A stretch of DNA of 64,000 nt from Anaerosporobacter faecicola (GTDB taxonomy: Bacteria; Bacillota; Clostridia; Lachnospirales; Lachnospiraceae), in assembly GCF_012070565.1 (NCBI RefSeq), contig NZ_JAAQRO010000036.1:1-64000 (forward strand). The letters are read 5' to 3'. Of this stretch, positions 19,284 to 28,827 are shown one piece after another (position 1 is the first letter of the stretch; the number at the start of each line of letters is the position of its first letter). The notes below the pieces were generated by a model that saw only the letters and a list, made by a program, of their open reading frames with translations, did not search any database and was not told the DNA's origin. A program made the position numbers and the translations under genes.

Positions 19284-20312
19284 CTATTTATTTTTAAATA
19301 TATCATCGAGTTGACTCATCATATTCTGTAATGTGCCTACTACTCGTTCATAATCCATTCGTTTCGGACCAATAATTCCTACTTTCCCATAGACGCCTTC
19401 TTCAATCTCATACGTTGCTGTAACAACGGAACAATCTTTCATAGATTCTACTGGTGTTTCATCACCAATGTATACCTGAATGCCACGATTATCTTTGTCT
19501 TCACGTTTATCTGAAATCAAATCCGTTAATAACTTCTTTTCTTCAAAAGCTGATAACAGTTCAGAAGCTTTCTTCGTATCACTCAATTCCGGATATTTTA
19601 AAATGTTCGTTGCACCACTTGTATAGATTTCAAGATCTTCTTCTTCGTTGATTGCCTCTGCCACTGCATCTAATATGTCGCTTACTAGGCTACTATAAGA
19701 ACCTGCTTGCTCTTTCATCTTCTGGATTACAGATAAGTTGATATCGGTAATATCCAAACCTTGAAGAAATGTATTCAACAATATATTTAACTTTAGAATC
19801 ATTTCTTTTTCTATTATTTGCGTGGAGGTGATGAATTTATTCTTAGCAATATTGCCTTCTAAAACAATTACTAATAAAATCTGTTCTTCATCTACTTCAC
19901 TCAACTGTACGAACTTTACTTTTCTGTGTCGATACTGCGGTGTCGTAATCATCGTTGCATAGTTCGTATTCTGCGCCAACATCTTGGCAACCTGTTGTAA
20001 CAGAAGTTCCATCTTATCTGCTTTGTCAAGCAGGATTTCCTTCATGTTCTCTACTTCTTGCTCCTTATCCGCCATTAAGGAATCAACATATACTCGATAA
20101 CCTTTATCAGATGGAATTCTTCCTGCAGAAGTATGTGGTTGAATAATATAACCTAATTCTTCTAGGTCTGACATCTCATTACGGATAGTAGCAGAACTCA
20201 GATTCAAATCCGTATATTTTGATATCGTCCTCGATCCAACTGGTTCACCCGTTTCTAGATAATTTTGAATGATAGCCTGAAGAATCTTCCACTTTCTATC
20301 ATCAAGTTGCAC
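19284..20312 (-). CDS. hrcA: Heat-inducible transcription repressor HrcA
   Basis: The 342-residue repressor has an N-terminal winged helix (YLETGEPVGSRTISKYTDLN, then SSATIRNEMSDLEELGYI) followed by QPHTSAGRIPSDKGYR, diagnostic of HrcA. It ends in the conserved GPKRMDYERVVGTLQNMM. HrcA binds CIRCE and is kept active by GroEL. The start codon is GTG, with AAAGGAG about 7 bases upstream. It is the first gene of its own CIRCE-controlled operon, so it autoregulates. Confidence 0.97.
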   Translation of the reverse strand: MQLDDRKWKILQAIIQNYLETGEPVGSRTISKYTDLNLSSATIRNEMSDLEELGYIIQPHTSAGRIPSDKGYRVYVDSLMADKEQEVENMKEILLDKADKMELLLQQVAKMLAQNTNYATMITTPQYRHRKVKFVQLSEVDEEQILLVIVLEGNIAKNKFITSTQIIEKEMILKLNILLNTFLQGLDITDINLSVIQKMKEQAGSYSSLVSDILDAVAEAINEEEDLEIYTSGATNILKYPELSDTKKASELLSAFEEKKLLTDLISDKREDKDNRGIQVYIGDETPVESMKDCSVVTATYEIEEGVYGKVGIIGPKRMDYERVVGTLQNMMSQLDDIFKNK

Positions 20313-20364
20313 CAGACCACTCCTTTCTTATTTGCTTCAATAAGAACCATTAGGTTTTTGATTG

Positions 20365-20391
20365 TTAGCACTCAATTAAGTAGAGTGCTAA
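20365..20391 (-). promoter_or_regulatory. CIRCE operator
   Basis: TTAGCACTC, nine bases, GAGTGCTAA: a perfect match to the CIRCE consensus. It starts about 14 bases downstream of the -10 box of the hrcA promoter, as expected for HrcA repression of hrcA-grpE-dnaK-dnaJ. Confidence 0.98.
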
Positions 20392-20404
20392 TATCTTTAT
20401 AAAT

Positions 20405-20433
20405 AAAATATCACTATGCATTTCTTTTGTCAA
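20405..20433 (-). promoter_or_regulatory. Sigma-A promoter of the hrcA operon
   Basis: Minus-strand TTGACA (20428-20433) and TATTTT (20405-20410) are separated by 17 bases, immediately upstream of CIRCE. Confidence 0.85.
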
Positions 20434-20533
20434 GGAATATTTAAAAAAACTTTTATTTGCAACATACTGCCTTAATAAGTCACACGTAGTTTCGTAGTAA
20501 TGTATTTAGCTCCTACTATATTAAGTAATCGAT

Positions 20534-20553
20534 ACTATGACTGGGAAAGTTGG
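20534..20553. repeat. Dispersed GGAAAGT hairpin, copy 1
   Basis: GGAAAGT and ACTTTCC pair around a six-base loop, flanked by CTG/TAG. Related copies occur at 31597-31614 and 46638-46671. All three are intergenic. Confidence 0.55.
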
Positions 20554-20575
20554 AGGACTTTCCTAGTAAATAAAA

Positions 20576-20663
20576 AAAGAACAAGCACTATGATGGAACC
20601 ATCTCCCATTCGTTCGCATTTTAGGCTCAACTTATGAAATGGTTCACCATTGTCTTGTTCTTT
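20576..20663. terminator. Long hairpin, probable terminator of the beta-helix gene
   Basis: AAAGAACAAG (20576-20585) pairs with CTTGTTCTTT (20654-20663), with further inner pairing of the ATGGAACCAT type. A run of seven T follows on the minus strand and a T-rich tract on the plus strand. It lies between the hrcA promoter and the beta-helix gene and should isolate them. Confidence 0.65.
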
Positions 20664-20762
20664 ATTATTTTCATCCATATCAAATGATATCCCAAAGGAA
20701 CTCTTTTAAATAATGGAATTTATGCATTTCTATCTTTATTGAATATCGATCTTATAAATTCA

Positions 20763-20886
20763 TTGATCTTAACGATTCTTAGATCATATAGATTCTTTGA
20801 TCTTAACGATTCTTTGATCATATAGATTCTTTGATCTTAACGATTCTTTGATCATATAGATTCTTTGATCTTATCGAATCTTTTTC
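20763..20886. repeat. 17-bp tandem repeat array with GATC core
   Basis: On the minus strand about seven units share the 12-base core GATCAAAGAATC, followed by 5 bases alternating TATAT and GTTAA, so there is a 17-bp unit and a 34-bp higher-order unit. The central units are perfect and the copies furthest from the beta-helix gene are degenerate. The array lies just downstream of that gene's stop codon. Confidence 0.85.
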
Positions 20887-20903
20887 CTTATCAAATTCTT
20901 AGT

Positions 20904-22136
20904 TTAAGGATTCAACGGAATCTTATCTGTATTCTTACTAAATTCATTATATTCCTTGTTATAACGAATAAAATACTCATCTCCATCTATCAATACATTT
21001 CGCTTCATAATCTCAATACATGCATCACTTATGCTGTTAAAGATGATATCATATTCCTCACCAAAATCTGTATTCTTCCATGGCATAATCTGAATTGGAC
21101 GAGAAACCTTCTTAAATATATTGTCATAGATCTGAGGATCTGATACCCCACTCATTAAGATTGCCCGAAGTCCCGCTTTCTTATCTCCCACATTGGTTAT
21201 GGTATTTCCCTTAATAATTGGCTCTTTCCAATTCATTACACGAATAGCATCCTGGTCACAATTAGTTATGGTATTATTGATAATTTGTACATTCGTATGC
21301 AACTTGTTCTGAGAATACTTATGTGTTCCAATGGAACGTTCTAGGTTCTTAAAGGTACAATTGGAAATAGTCACATTCAGATTTGCTGTTTTGTCATAAG
21401 AACTCCAATCAGCATGGAATCCATTGGTATTCTCATCAGGAGTATCTAGATTGATTGCTTCTTTATTATTTTTTCCAGAATCTTTGTGATTTTTAAAGGT
21501 ACATTTTTCAACGACAACATCCTTCGATGCATCCATTTCTATAAAATGACCCCCATGCATATTCTGAAACGTAATGCCAGTAATTTTTACATTGCTATTG
21601 TGGCACATCATAATTCCTACTGTATCTTCATCATATTTTAAATCAATGATTGCTGTGCCTTCTCCTATTATAGAGATATTCTTTTCCCCTTTGTATTTTT
21701 TATATACCCCTTCTTTACTGCTCTTTGTATAGCTACAAAACTGAAAGATGGATTTCGATGCTGCGAATTTGCTTGTTCCAGATTTCGTTCCTTTGATGAT
21801 CTTCACACCATTCTTCAGTTTGATGGTTACATTCGATGGTACATATAATGTATTGGAGATGGTATAACTACCTTTTGCTAATTCTAAGGTACCGCCGCCC
21901 TCTTTTTCTAGCTTCTTAAGATAAGATAACAGAACATAATAATGCTTTGTATACTTATTATAAGTACTATATTTTTCTGATTTGTCACAAGGCTTGGTCT
22001 TCGTGGTAATCTTATACACTTTACTTTTGGCTTGTACCGTTACTGGATTGTTTTGATTTGGTATAATCACACCAACCAATAGTACAATAAGAAGTAAAAG
22101 TGGTATCATTTTTCTAGTAGTGTTTTTATGCAACAT
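20904..22136 (-). CDS. Secreted parallel beta-helix protein (pectate-lyase-like fold)
   Basis: The 410-residue protein begins with a signal peptide: basic LHKNTTRK, then a hydrophobic MIPLLLLIVLLVGVII and a likely cleavage after VQAKS. The body shows right-handed beta-helix rungs, for example NVKITGITFQNMHGGHFIEM, VVVEKCTFKNHKD, VTISNCTFKNLERSIG and VQIINNTITNCDQDAIRV. Such folds occur in pectate lyases, polygalacturonases and carbohydrate epimerases. I do not see a family-specific catalytic set, so the substrate is unknown. AAGGAC precedes the ATG. The gene interrupts the otherwise conserved hemW-hrcA neighbourhood and is probably acquired. A cell-wall or plant-polysaccharide role is likely but unproven. 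Confidence 0.75.
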   Translation of the reverse strand: MLHKNTTRKMIPLLLLIVLLVGVIIPNQNNPVTVQAKSKVYKITTKTKPCDKSEKYSTYNKYTKHYYVLLSYLKKLEKEGGGTLELAKGSYTISNTLYVPSNVTIKLKNGVKIIKGTKSGTSKFAASKSIFQFCSYTKSSKEGVYKKYKGEKNISIIGEGTAIIDLKYDEDTVGIMMCHNSNVKITGITFQNMHGGHFIEMDASKDVVVEKCTFKNHKDSGKNNKEAINLDTPDENTNGFHADWSSYDKTANLNVTISNCTFKNLERSIGTHKYSQNKLHTNVQIINNTITNCDQDAIRVMNWKEPIIKGNTITNVGDKKAGLRAILMSGVSDPQIYDNIFKKVSRPIQIMPWKNTDFGEEYDIIFNSISDACIEIMKRNVLIDGDEYFIRYNKEYNEFSKNTDKIPLNP

Positions 22137-22330
22137 ATTTGTCCTTCCCTTCTGTTACTTCCATAATCGCTCTCTATTATACCACACCATACAAATATTG
22201 TATTGATTGATTACAAATTAGGACAAATTTACTAAAATCAAATGCTCCTATCCTTTCCTAAGCTCCTATCTAACTTTCCAACCATAGCAAGTAGCGAAAA
22301 ATGACAACAACCTTATATTTCTATGATAAC

Positions 22331-23599
22331 CTATAAAAGAAATTCGGACATTACATAATTACTAATATCAATGCCACGTTCTGTTAATCGCACTTTGTGA
22401 TCCACGCGCTCTAACAAACCCTCTCTACACATCTCATCAACTGTATGTCCATATATTGTATTGAATTCAGCTTGAAAGATCTTGTTAAATGATTCAATAT
22501 CAATTCCCTTCATCATACGTAATCCCAAGAACATAAACTCCTCCATTTGTTCCTGTATAGGTAATACATGAATTTCTTTCGCACCTAATTTATGAAGCAA
22601 TTGAACCTTTTCATCTTTACCGAATACTTCTGGTAACCTTTCATTCTGTCCGTATATATCTTTCTGCCGTATAAACTCTTGCAAATGCTCTTCATTATGG
22701 AAACGTATCGTATCAATGCAAGAAGAAGCTCCCAAACCAAATCCAATATAATCAATTCGTTCCCAATACGAACAATTGTGTTTGCTTTCATATCCCGGCT
22801 TTGCATAGTTAGAAATCTCGTACCGTTCATACCCAGCATCTCTAAGCATCGTCCTCGTCTTATGATACATGAAACGATCTTCCTCCTCAGACGGTAATCC
22901 TTCTTGATCTGCATATTTTTCATAGAATGGTGTCCCTTCTTCTATGATCAAACTATATGCTGAGATGTGTTCTGGATCAAGGGAACAGATTTTCTCTAAT
23001 GTAGCTTCCCAAGTATCAATCGTCTGTCCAGGTAAAGCTGACATAAGGTCTACATTAATATTATTGAATCCACATTCTCTTGCCAAATGATAATTTTCCT
23101 CAAATTGTTCATACGTATGGATCCTACCTAGCAATCTAAGTTCTGTATTATTGGTTGATTGCAATCCCATACTGATACGATTGATCCCAGCTTCTTTATA
23201 TGTTAGCAACTTTTCTTTTGTCAACGTTCCAGGATTTGCTTCTATCGTAATTTCAATCCCAGCGACTTTTGACCCAACTCCATTACTTGATTTGTTATCT
23301 GGTATCTCAACATTGCCAATCCTTGAACTGTCAATATTAAATATTCTATAGACATGACTTAGAATATCCTTAATATCCGTTGCATCAATACTACTTGGTG
23401 TACCTCCACCTATGAATATTGTACGAACTTCATATTCATTTGCTAAGAACTGATATGCTTCGATCTGTGCATGTAATGCTTGTACATATTCCTTCTGTAT
23501 TCCTTCCTCTGCTGGTCCAGACAAGAAATCACAATATGCACACTTTGACATGCAAAATGGTATATGAATATAGATTCCTAATGGTTTCTTCTGATTCAT
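22331..23599 (-). CDS. hemW: Radical SAM heme chaperone HemW (coproporphyrinogen oxidase-like)
   Basis: The 422-residue protein starts GIYIHIPFCMSKCAYCDF, with the HemW-type CxxxCxxC cluster. IFIGGGTPSSIDATDIKDIL, EANPGTLTKEKL, RISMGLQSTNNTELRLLGRIH and DLMSALPGQT follow. HemW proteins of Firmicutes bind heme and lack true HemN oxidase activity. Residues about 93-117 (IDSSRIGNVEIPDNKSSNGV and beyond) are an insertion just before the IEITIEANPGT strand, which usually follows directly. The gene lies between lepA and hrcA in the order conserved in Clostridia. Confidence 0.9.
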   Translation of the reverse strand: MNQKKPLGIYIHIPFCMSKCAYCDFLSGPAEEGIQKEYVQALHAQIEAYQFLANEYEVRTIFIGGGTPSSIDATDIKDILSHVYRIFNIDSSRIGNVEIPDNKSSNGVGSKVAGIEITIEANPGTLTKEKLLTYKEAGINRISMGLQSTNNTELRLLGRIHTYEQFEENYHLARECGFNNINVDLMSALPGQTIDTWEATLEKICSLDPEHISAYSLIIEEGTPFYEKYADQEGLPSEEEDRFMYHKTRTMLRDAGYERYEISNYAKPGYESKHNCSYWERIDYIGFGLGASSCIDTIRFHNEEHLQEFIRQKDIYGQNERLPEVFGKDEKVQLLHKLGAKEIHVLPIQEQMEEFMFLGLRMMKGIDIESFNKIFQAEFNTIYGHTVDEMCREGLLERVDHKVRLTERGIDISNYVMSEFLL

Positions 23600-23716
23600 T
23601 GTTAATGCCTCTTTCTATTTCAATAGCTATTGAAAGCTTTCTAATCCTGTTCTTACTGGTTTATCTTGAACGCAACACTTTATATCGGTATATACTTAAC
23701 TTGAAAACGAATAAAA

Positions 23717-23756
23717 TATGCGAAACTTATTTTTTGAGTACATTAAGTTTCGCATA
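23717..23756 (-). terminator. Terminator downstream of lepA
   Basis: A perfect 13-bp stem, TATGCGAAACTTA / TAAGTTTCGCATA with a 14-base loop, is followed on the minus strand by TTTTATT. It lies about 80 bases after the lepA stop and before hemW. Confidence 0.75.
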
Positions 23757-23836
23757 CATTTATTGTTATTTTATTTATTTCCTGATTGTTTCTTCCAAAC
23801 AATTATCCTTTTCGTATCAAAGATAAAGACTTTTGA

Positions 23837-25651
23837 TTATTCCTCATCTAACTTTAATACACTCATAAATGCTTTTTGTGGTATCTCTACGTTACCAACC
23901 TGGCGCATTCTCTTCTTACCTTCTTTTTGTTTTTCAAGAAGTTTTCTCTTTCTTGAAATATCACCACCATAACATTTGGCAAGGACATCTTTTCTCATTG
24001 CTTTTACAGTTTCTCTAGCAATAATTTTACTTCCGATTGCCGCCTGAATTGGGATTTCAAACAATTGTCTTGGAATCTCATCCTTTAATTTTTCACACAT
24101 CTTTCTTCCACGTTCGTATGCCGTATCTGCATGAACAATAAAGGATAATGCATCCACTTCTTCTCTATTAATAAGGATATCCAACTTCACTAATTCTGAT
24201 TTTTCATATCCCTTCATCTCATAATCAAAGGACGCATATCCTCTTGATCTTGATTTCAATGCATCAAAGAAATCATAGATAATCTCATTCAATGGAAGAT
24301 CGTATTTTAATAATGCTCTCGTCTCTTCCATGTATTCCATACCAAGATATATCCCTCTTCTTTCTTGACACAGATTCATGATTGCTCCAACGAATTCCGT
24401 TGTTACCATGATTTCTGCACTTACGATTGGTTCTTCCATGTATAGGATTTCTGATGGGTCTGGAAGATTGGAAGGATTGGTAACCTCAATCACTTGTCCA
24501 TCCGTTTTATGCACTTTATAGATAACACCTGGTGCCGTTGTCACAATGTCTAAGTTGTATTCTCTCTCCAAACGTTCCTGAATAATCTCAAGATGAAGCA
24601 ATCCTAAGAATCCACAACGGAATCCAAATCCAAGTGCAACTGATGTCTCTGCTTCAAATTGTAATGCTGCGTCATTTAACTGTAGTTTTTCCAATGCGTC
24701 TCGAAGATCTGGATATTTTGCACCATCTGCTGGATACATACCACAGTATACCATTGGATTTACTTTTTTGTATCCAGGTAGCGGCTCTTCACATGGATTT
24801 TGGGCATTCGTCACCGTATCGCCTACCCTCGTATCCTTCACGTTTTTTAAGCTGGCTGTAATGTAACCAACCATACCTGCTGATAATTCCTCACATGGAA
24901 TGTATTGTCCAGCACCAAAATAACCAATTTCAACTACATCTGCGCAAGCGCCTGTAGCCATCATCTTGATTTGCGTACCTTTCTTAACCGTTCCTTCTTT
25001 GATTCTACAGAAAATAATAACACCTTTGTACGCATCATAGACAGAGTCAAAGATCAACGCTTGTAAAGGAGCTTGTGGATCTCCCTTTGGTGCTGGGATT
25101 TTTGTAACAATCTGCTCTAATACTTCTTCTATATTAATACCATTCTTAGCCGAAATAAGAGGAGCATCCTGTGCCTCCAAACCGATCACATCTTCAATTT
25201 CATTCTTTACACGTTCTGGTTCTGCACTTGGAAGATCAATCTTATTAATAACAGGCATAATATCAAGATCATGATCAAGTGCCAGATAAACATTGGCTAA
25301 TGTCTGTGCTTCGATACCTTGTGCTGCATCAACAACCAAGATTGCTCCTTCACATGCAGCTAAACTTCTTGAAACTTCGTAGTTAAAATCCACATGTCCC
25401 GGTGTATCGATCAGATTGAAGATATACTCTTCTCCATTGTTCGCTTTATATACAATACGTACCGTCTGTGCCTTAATGGTAATCCCACGTTCCCGCTCTA
25501 GTTCCATATTATCTAGTACTTGCGCTTGCATTTCACGACTGGTTAGTAATCCTGTTTTCTCGATAATACGATCCGCTAATGTAGATTTACCATGATCAAT
25601 ATGCGCAATAATACAAAAATTTCTTATCTTACTCTGGTCAATGTGTGCCAT
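23837..25651 (-). CDS. lepA: Translation elongation factor 4 (LepA)
   Basis: The 604-residue translational GTPase has G1 [15 protein letters not shown], the switch region [30 protein letters not shown] and NKIDLP. The LepA-specific C-terminal domain is [20 protein letters not shown] ending in [22 protein letters not shown]4 acts on stalled or mis-translocated ribosomes. AGGAGG precedes the ATG, with a small AGCCTG/CAGGCT hairpin directly upstream. Confidence 0.97.
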   Translation of the reverse strand: MAHIDQSKIRNFCIIAHIDHGKSTLADRIIEKTGLLTSREMQAQVLDNMELERERGITIKAQTVRIVYKANNGEEYIFNLIDTPGHVDFNYEVSRSLAACEGAILVVDAAQGIEAQTLANVYLALDHDLDIMPVINKIDLPSAEPERVKNEIEDVIGLEAQDAPLISAKNGINIEEVLEQIVTKIPAPKGDPQAPLQALIFDSVYDAYKGVIIFCRIKEGTVKKGTQIKMMATGACADVVEIGYFGAGQYIPCEELSAGMVGYITASLKNVKDTRVGDTVTNAQNPCEEPLPGYKKVNPMVYCGMYPADGAKYPDLRDALEKLQLNDAALQFEAETSVALGFGFRCGFLGLLHLEIIQERLEREYNLDIVTTAPGVIYKVHKTDGQVIEVTNPSNLPDPSEILYMEEPIVSAEIMVTTEFVGAIMNLCQERRGIYLGMEYMEETRALLKYDLPLNEIIYDFFDALKSRSRGYASFDYEMKGYEKSELVKLDILINREEVDALSFIVHADTAYERGRKMCEKLKDEIPRQLFEIPIQAAIGSKIIARETVKAMRKDVLAKCYGGDISRKRKLLEKQKEGKKRMRQVGNVEIPQKAFMSVLKLDEE

Positions 25652-25703
25652 CTATAATCCTCCTGAGCCTGCAACAGGCTTACTTTCCATATTTCTGATA
25701 AGC

Positions 25704-25732
25704 ATTATATCATAGGAAACTAGCAGACACAA
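25704..25732 (-). promoter_or_regulatory. Candidate lepA promoter
   Basis: Minus-strand TTGTGT (25727-25732) and TATAAT (25704-25709) have a 17-base spacer in the spoIIP-lepA gap. Confidence 0.6.
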
Positions 25733-25755
25733 GAAGATTTAGAAGGCGTTGTCCA

Positions 25756-27099
25756 TCACGGTTCACGAATACTTGTGGTATTTCCCGAAAGAACCTGATG
25801 CAAAACTTTGGCAAATGGCTCCATGGCATTCTTTGCTTCCTCAACCGTATTCTCCACGCTTCCAAGCTCCACCAAAAGGGAACGTGGCATCAAATGTAGG
25901 TTATACCGATACTGTTTCAGATAAATCTTCTTCATAAGCGTTGGATATTCCTTCATTGCTTGTAGTTGAACTTGTAAACTAAATGCAAGATTATTTGTCA
26001 AATTCTTGTTTGGCAAATATGTGATCTCTCCACTTGCATTCCGGCTCAATCCATTGAACAACATGATCGGTGCCACTTCTTTTCCTTCTATTGTAGTAAC
26101 CACTCGATCGCCAGAATTCCTATGTAAGTCAATCATAACCTTTATGGATGGATTATCCTTTAATATCTTCTTCACACCTTTCAACGAATAATCATACGCC
26201 TTACTTCGATCCAGAGATCCCCCCATCATATCATATACGGTGGTATCATGAATCACTTGAATTCCATAATCCTCCTCAAGCGTCTTTGCTAGCACTTCCC
26301 CTACTCCTACAACCGTATCATCGCTTTCATTTGCACGGCTGTCAGCAAATGCTTCTGAAGCATGGGTATGATAGATGAGCACCTGTGGTTTTTCTTCCAC
26401 AATCTCAATGCTCAGATCTTTCTCTAACAATTTTTCAACATCAAATTCTTGTTTGGTCGTATACGTATATTTGTCAACAATATAAAAGTTCTTTATCATA
26501 AAGGAATAATCTCTTTGCTTTTCCAACATAAGTACTTTATTCAGGATCTCCTTATTTGCAATCACCGTGGTACTTACTGCAGCTGCATCTTCCTCATAAT
26601 AGGAATCTCTTGGATTTTCAACGAAACACTCCTCTTCTCCTTCGATACCAAATGTTCCGTCGTCAATTGCCATCTCATCTTCCCCTTCTAGATCATTTCT
26701 GCTCATAAATGTGGAATTCGTCATTAGCTTCATTACTTCTAAGAATTCTGTATCAACCGCTTCCCCTTCTCCATTTACAACCGTTTGAACCCTTTCTGCA
26801 ATGGTGTAGCGTTGAATTGGAAACAAGCTTGTCATCAATTTGAATATCATTTTACTACCCTCTCCTTCTGGAAGGACTGCCTTTTCAATTATGTATGATT
26901 GCATCTTCGACTGTTCTTTGCAAAGGGATAAAGACATATCACTCACGATTTCTTCAACAACCGATTGAAGGGTATCGGTAAAATCTGTTTTTGTAGAAAC
27001 TGCACAGCATTTTATAATAACGCCAATTGCAAGAAAGGATAATGCAATCCAGAAAACTTGTTGCAATGATTCATATAGATCTATTTTTTCAACCTTCAT
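25756..27099 (-). CDS. spoIIP: Stage II sporulation protein P (SpoIIP)
   Basis: The 447-residue protein, from the ATG at 27099 with GGGAGG upstream, has an N-terminal membrane anchor (VFWIALSFLAIGVIIKCC). The C-terminal SpoIIP domain shows VLIYHTHASEAFADSR with zinc-ligand His, KVMIDLHRNSGDRVVTTIEG and NLHLMPRSLLVELGSVENTV. SpoIIP is a cell-wall amidase and endopeptidase that, with SpoIID and SpoIIM, drives septal thinning and forespore engulfment. It lies downstream of gpr, a common Clostridia and Bacillus pairing. Confidence 0.93.
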   Translation of the reverse strand: MKVEKIDLYESLQQVFWIALSFLAIGVIIKCCAVSTKTDFTDTLQSVVEEIVSDMSLSLCKEQSKMQSYIIEKAVLPEGEGSKMIFKLMTSLFPIQRYTIAERVQTVVNGEGEAVDTEFLEVMKLMTNSTFMSRNDLEGEDEMAIDDGTFGIEGEEECFVENPRDSYYEEDAAAVSTTVIANKEILNKVLMLEKQRDYSFMIKNFYIVDKYTYTTKQEFDVEKLLEKDLSIEIVEEKPQVLIYHTHASEAFADSRANESDDTVVGVGEVLAKTLEEDYGIQVIHDTTVYDMMGGSLDRSKAYDYSLKGVKKILKDNPSIKVMIDLHRNSGDRVVTTIEGKEVAPIMLFNGLSRNASGEITYLPNKNLTNNLAFSLQVQLQAMKEYPTLMKKIYLKQYRYNLHLMPRSLLVELGSVENTVEEAKNAMEPFAKVLHQVLSGNTTSIREP

Positions 27100-27181
27100 C
27101 TTGACCTCCCTTTGGAAAAGCATTTCTTTATAATATATTCTATGAACATGGTATTATGCCTGTATCACTTCCTCTCATCTT

Positions 27182-27261
27182 ACTTTGAACTGCTCCCAGC
27201 CCCTGTTCAAAGTGCAGTTTTTTTGTATATTCGATATGGTTTACCGCACTTTAAACAGGCA
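27182..27261. promoter_or_regulatory. Mutually exclusive hairpins between gpr and spoIIP
   Basis: CCTGTTCAAAGTGC (27202-27215) can pair with GCACTTTAAACAGG (27248-27261, one mismatch). Alternatively its TTCAAAGT can pair with ACTTTGAA near 27182-27190. On the plus strand the second form is followed by GCAGTTTTTTT like a terminator. On the minus strand, where the genes are read, no T-run follows either hairpin. Confidence 0.5.
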
Positions 27262-27297
27262 AAGATCTCCTTGCTCCCAAACAATCATTTTAACTTC

Positions 27298-28233
27298 TTA
27301 AAATTTACAAAAGCACTGATTCAACGCTTCTGATATGGTATAACTAATTCTTTTTACTGCATCATCAATTCCCTTTGGTGTTACAAACATATTGCAAACC
27401 ATCTTCTCCCGTACTTCCTCCATGAACTTATAGGTTTCTTCATCAGAAAAACCTTTTCCATCTAGAAAACGTTCAATGGTATCATTCACAATCGTTGCAC
27501 CGTCCACAACTGTTGGAACACCAATCGCAATGACTTTCACGCCCAAGCACTCCTCATTTAGTGCATTACGATGATTTCCCACACCTGACCCTGGACTGAT
27601 TCCTGTATCCGTTATCTGAATCGTCGTATTCAAACGACTTACACTTCGCGCGGCAAGTGCATCAATTGCAATTAGACATTTTGGTTTCGTTTGCTTAATA
27701 ATTCCTTGCAAAATTTCACTTGTTTCCATACCTGTCTGCCCCATAACCCCTGGTGCAATGGCACTCATTGATTCCATATGATTCTTTTTCTTAAATTCTT
27801 CTCCATATTCTCTTATCAGATGTCTTGTTACAAAAAGGTTATCCACCACTTTGGGTCCTAATGAATCTGGTGTCACTTCACGATTTCCAAGACCAACGAT
27901 CAGAACTTCACCCTCACTCTCATCTGCTAATAACTCTTTAATATATTTTACGATTTCTTCGGTTAATGGTTCATGATAGGAATCATCATCCTCCTGTAAA
28001 TGAGGTGCTTCAATTGTAATATAGGTACCAATTGGTTTTCCCATTGCTTCCTGTCCATGCTCATCTTTTATAATTACTCTCGTAATCTTAATGTCTTTAT
28101 CTTCCACCTGCTCTTCTTCTAGAACAACCCCGGATATCTCAACTTGATCCTCCTCATAACTCTCCTGTACTTCAAGTGCAAGGTCTGTACGAGCATTACA
28201 ATTTGCATTGCTTCGCTTATTCCATTCCTTCAT
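27298..28233 (-). CDS. gpr: GPR endopeptidase (spore germination protease)
   Basis: The 311-residue protease, taken from the ATG at 28233 because AGGAGG precedes it, has the Asn-Ala-Arg-Thr-Asp propeptide region (NARTDLALEVQESY). The GPR core is VLIVGLGNREVTPDSLGPKV, APGVMGQTGMETSEILQGI, IAIDALAARSVSRLNTTIQI and GVGNHRNAL. GPR is made as a zymogen in the forespore and degrades small acid-soluble proteins at germination. It is strong evidence that the host forms endospores. Confidence 0.95.
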   Translation of the reverse strand: MKEWNKRSNANCNARTDLALEVQESYEEDQVEISGVVLEEEQVEDKDIKITRVIIKDEHGQEAMGKPIGTYITIEAPHLQEDDDSYHEPLTEEIVKYIKELLADESEGEVLIVGLGNREVTPDSLGPKVVDNLFVTRHLIREYGEEFKKKNHMESMSAIAPGVMGQTGMETSEILQGIIKQTKPKCLIAIDALAARSVSRLNTTIQITDTGISPGSGVGNHRNALNEECLGVKVIAIGVPTVVDGATIVNDTIERFLDGKGFSDEETYKFMEEVREKMVCNMFVTPKGIDDAVKRISYTISEALNQCFCKF

Positions 28234-28390
28234 CTTTGCGATTCCTCCTTTATTTCTATTCATATTGTGTAATTGTCCAGTGCCATTTTCATTACTCTAG
28301 ACAAATATAAATGAGATTGAATAAAACTTACTTTTACAACATGCTTTTTGAGTCATCAACAGTTTTACCAATAAATCTCGAAATTATGTA

Positions 28391-28419
28391 TTGACAGAAA
28401 TTCGTTCTTATACTACAAT
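28391..28419 (+). promoter_or_regulatory. Sigma-A promoter of rpsT
   Basis: TTGACA (28391-28396), a 17-base spacer and TACAAT (28414-28419): close to consensus, with an 82-base leader before the rpsT start. Confidence 0.85.
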
Positions 28420-28506
28420 ATATGAGTATGTTTACATTAGAACGTCCGTGTCCGGTTTAATGGAACAAAATATTTTAATTTAAATAATTTTTTGGAGGTG
28501 TACGGA

Positions 28507-28770
28507 TTGGCTAACATTAAATCTGCTAAAAAGAGAATCAAAGTTATCGAAACTAAAACAATGAGAAACAAAGCAATTAAATCTAAAGTAAAAACTGCTA
28601 TCAAGAAAGTAGACGCTGCTGTGGCTGCTGGTGACGCTGCTCTTGCAAAAGCATGTTTAAGAGATGCAATTAGCGAAATTGACAAAGCTACGAAAAAGGG
28701 AGTTTATCACAAGAATACTTCTTCTAGAAAAATCTCTCGTTTAAGCTTAGCTGTTAACAAAATCGCTTAA
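28507..28770 (+). CDS. rpsT: 30S ribosomal protein S20
   Basis: The product begins ANIKSAKKRIKVIETKTMRN and ends SRLSLAVNKIA, a full S20 of 87 residues. The start is the TTG at 28507, with GGAGGTG six bases upstream. An earlier in-frame TTG lies inside the ribosome site. S20 binds 16S rRNA during small-subunit assembly. It is monocistronic, divergent from gpr, and has its own promoter and terminator. Confidence 0.97.
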   Translation: MANIKSAKKRIKVIETKTMRNKAIKSKVKTAIKKVDAAVAAGDAALAKACLRDAISEIDKATKKGVYHKNTSSRKISRLSLAVNKIA

Positions 28771-28800
28771 TTAAAACTATAGATATAACAAGCTTGTTAG

Positions 28801-28827
28801 GACCTATCGAATGATAGGTCTTTTTTT
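28801..28827 (+). terminator. rpsT terminator
   Basis: GACCTATC and GATAGGTC with a GAAT loop, followed by seven T. Confidence 0.95.

Noticed and set aside
20763-20886. CRISPR-like array
   Set aside because: Units are contiguous 17-mers with no variable spacers, and no cas genes are present.
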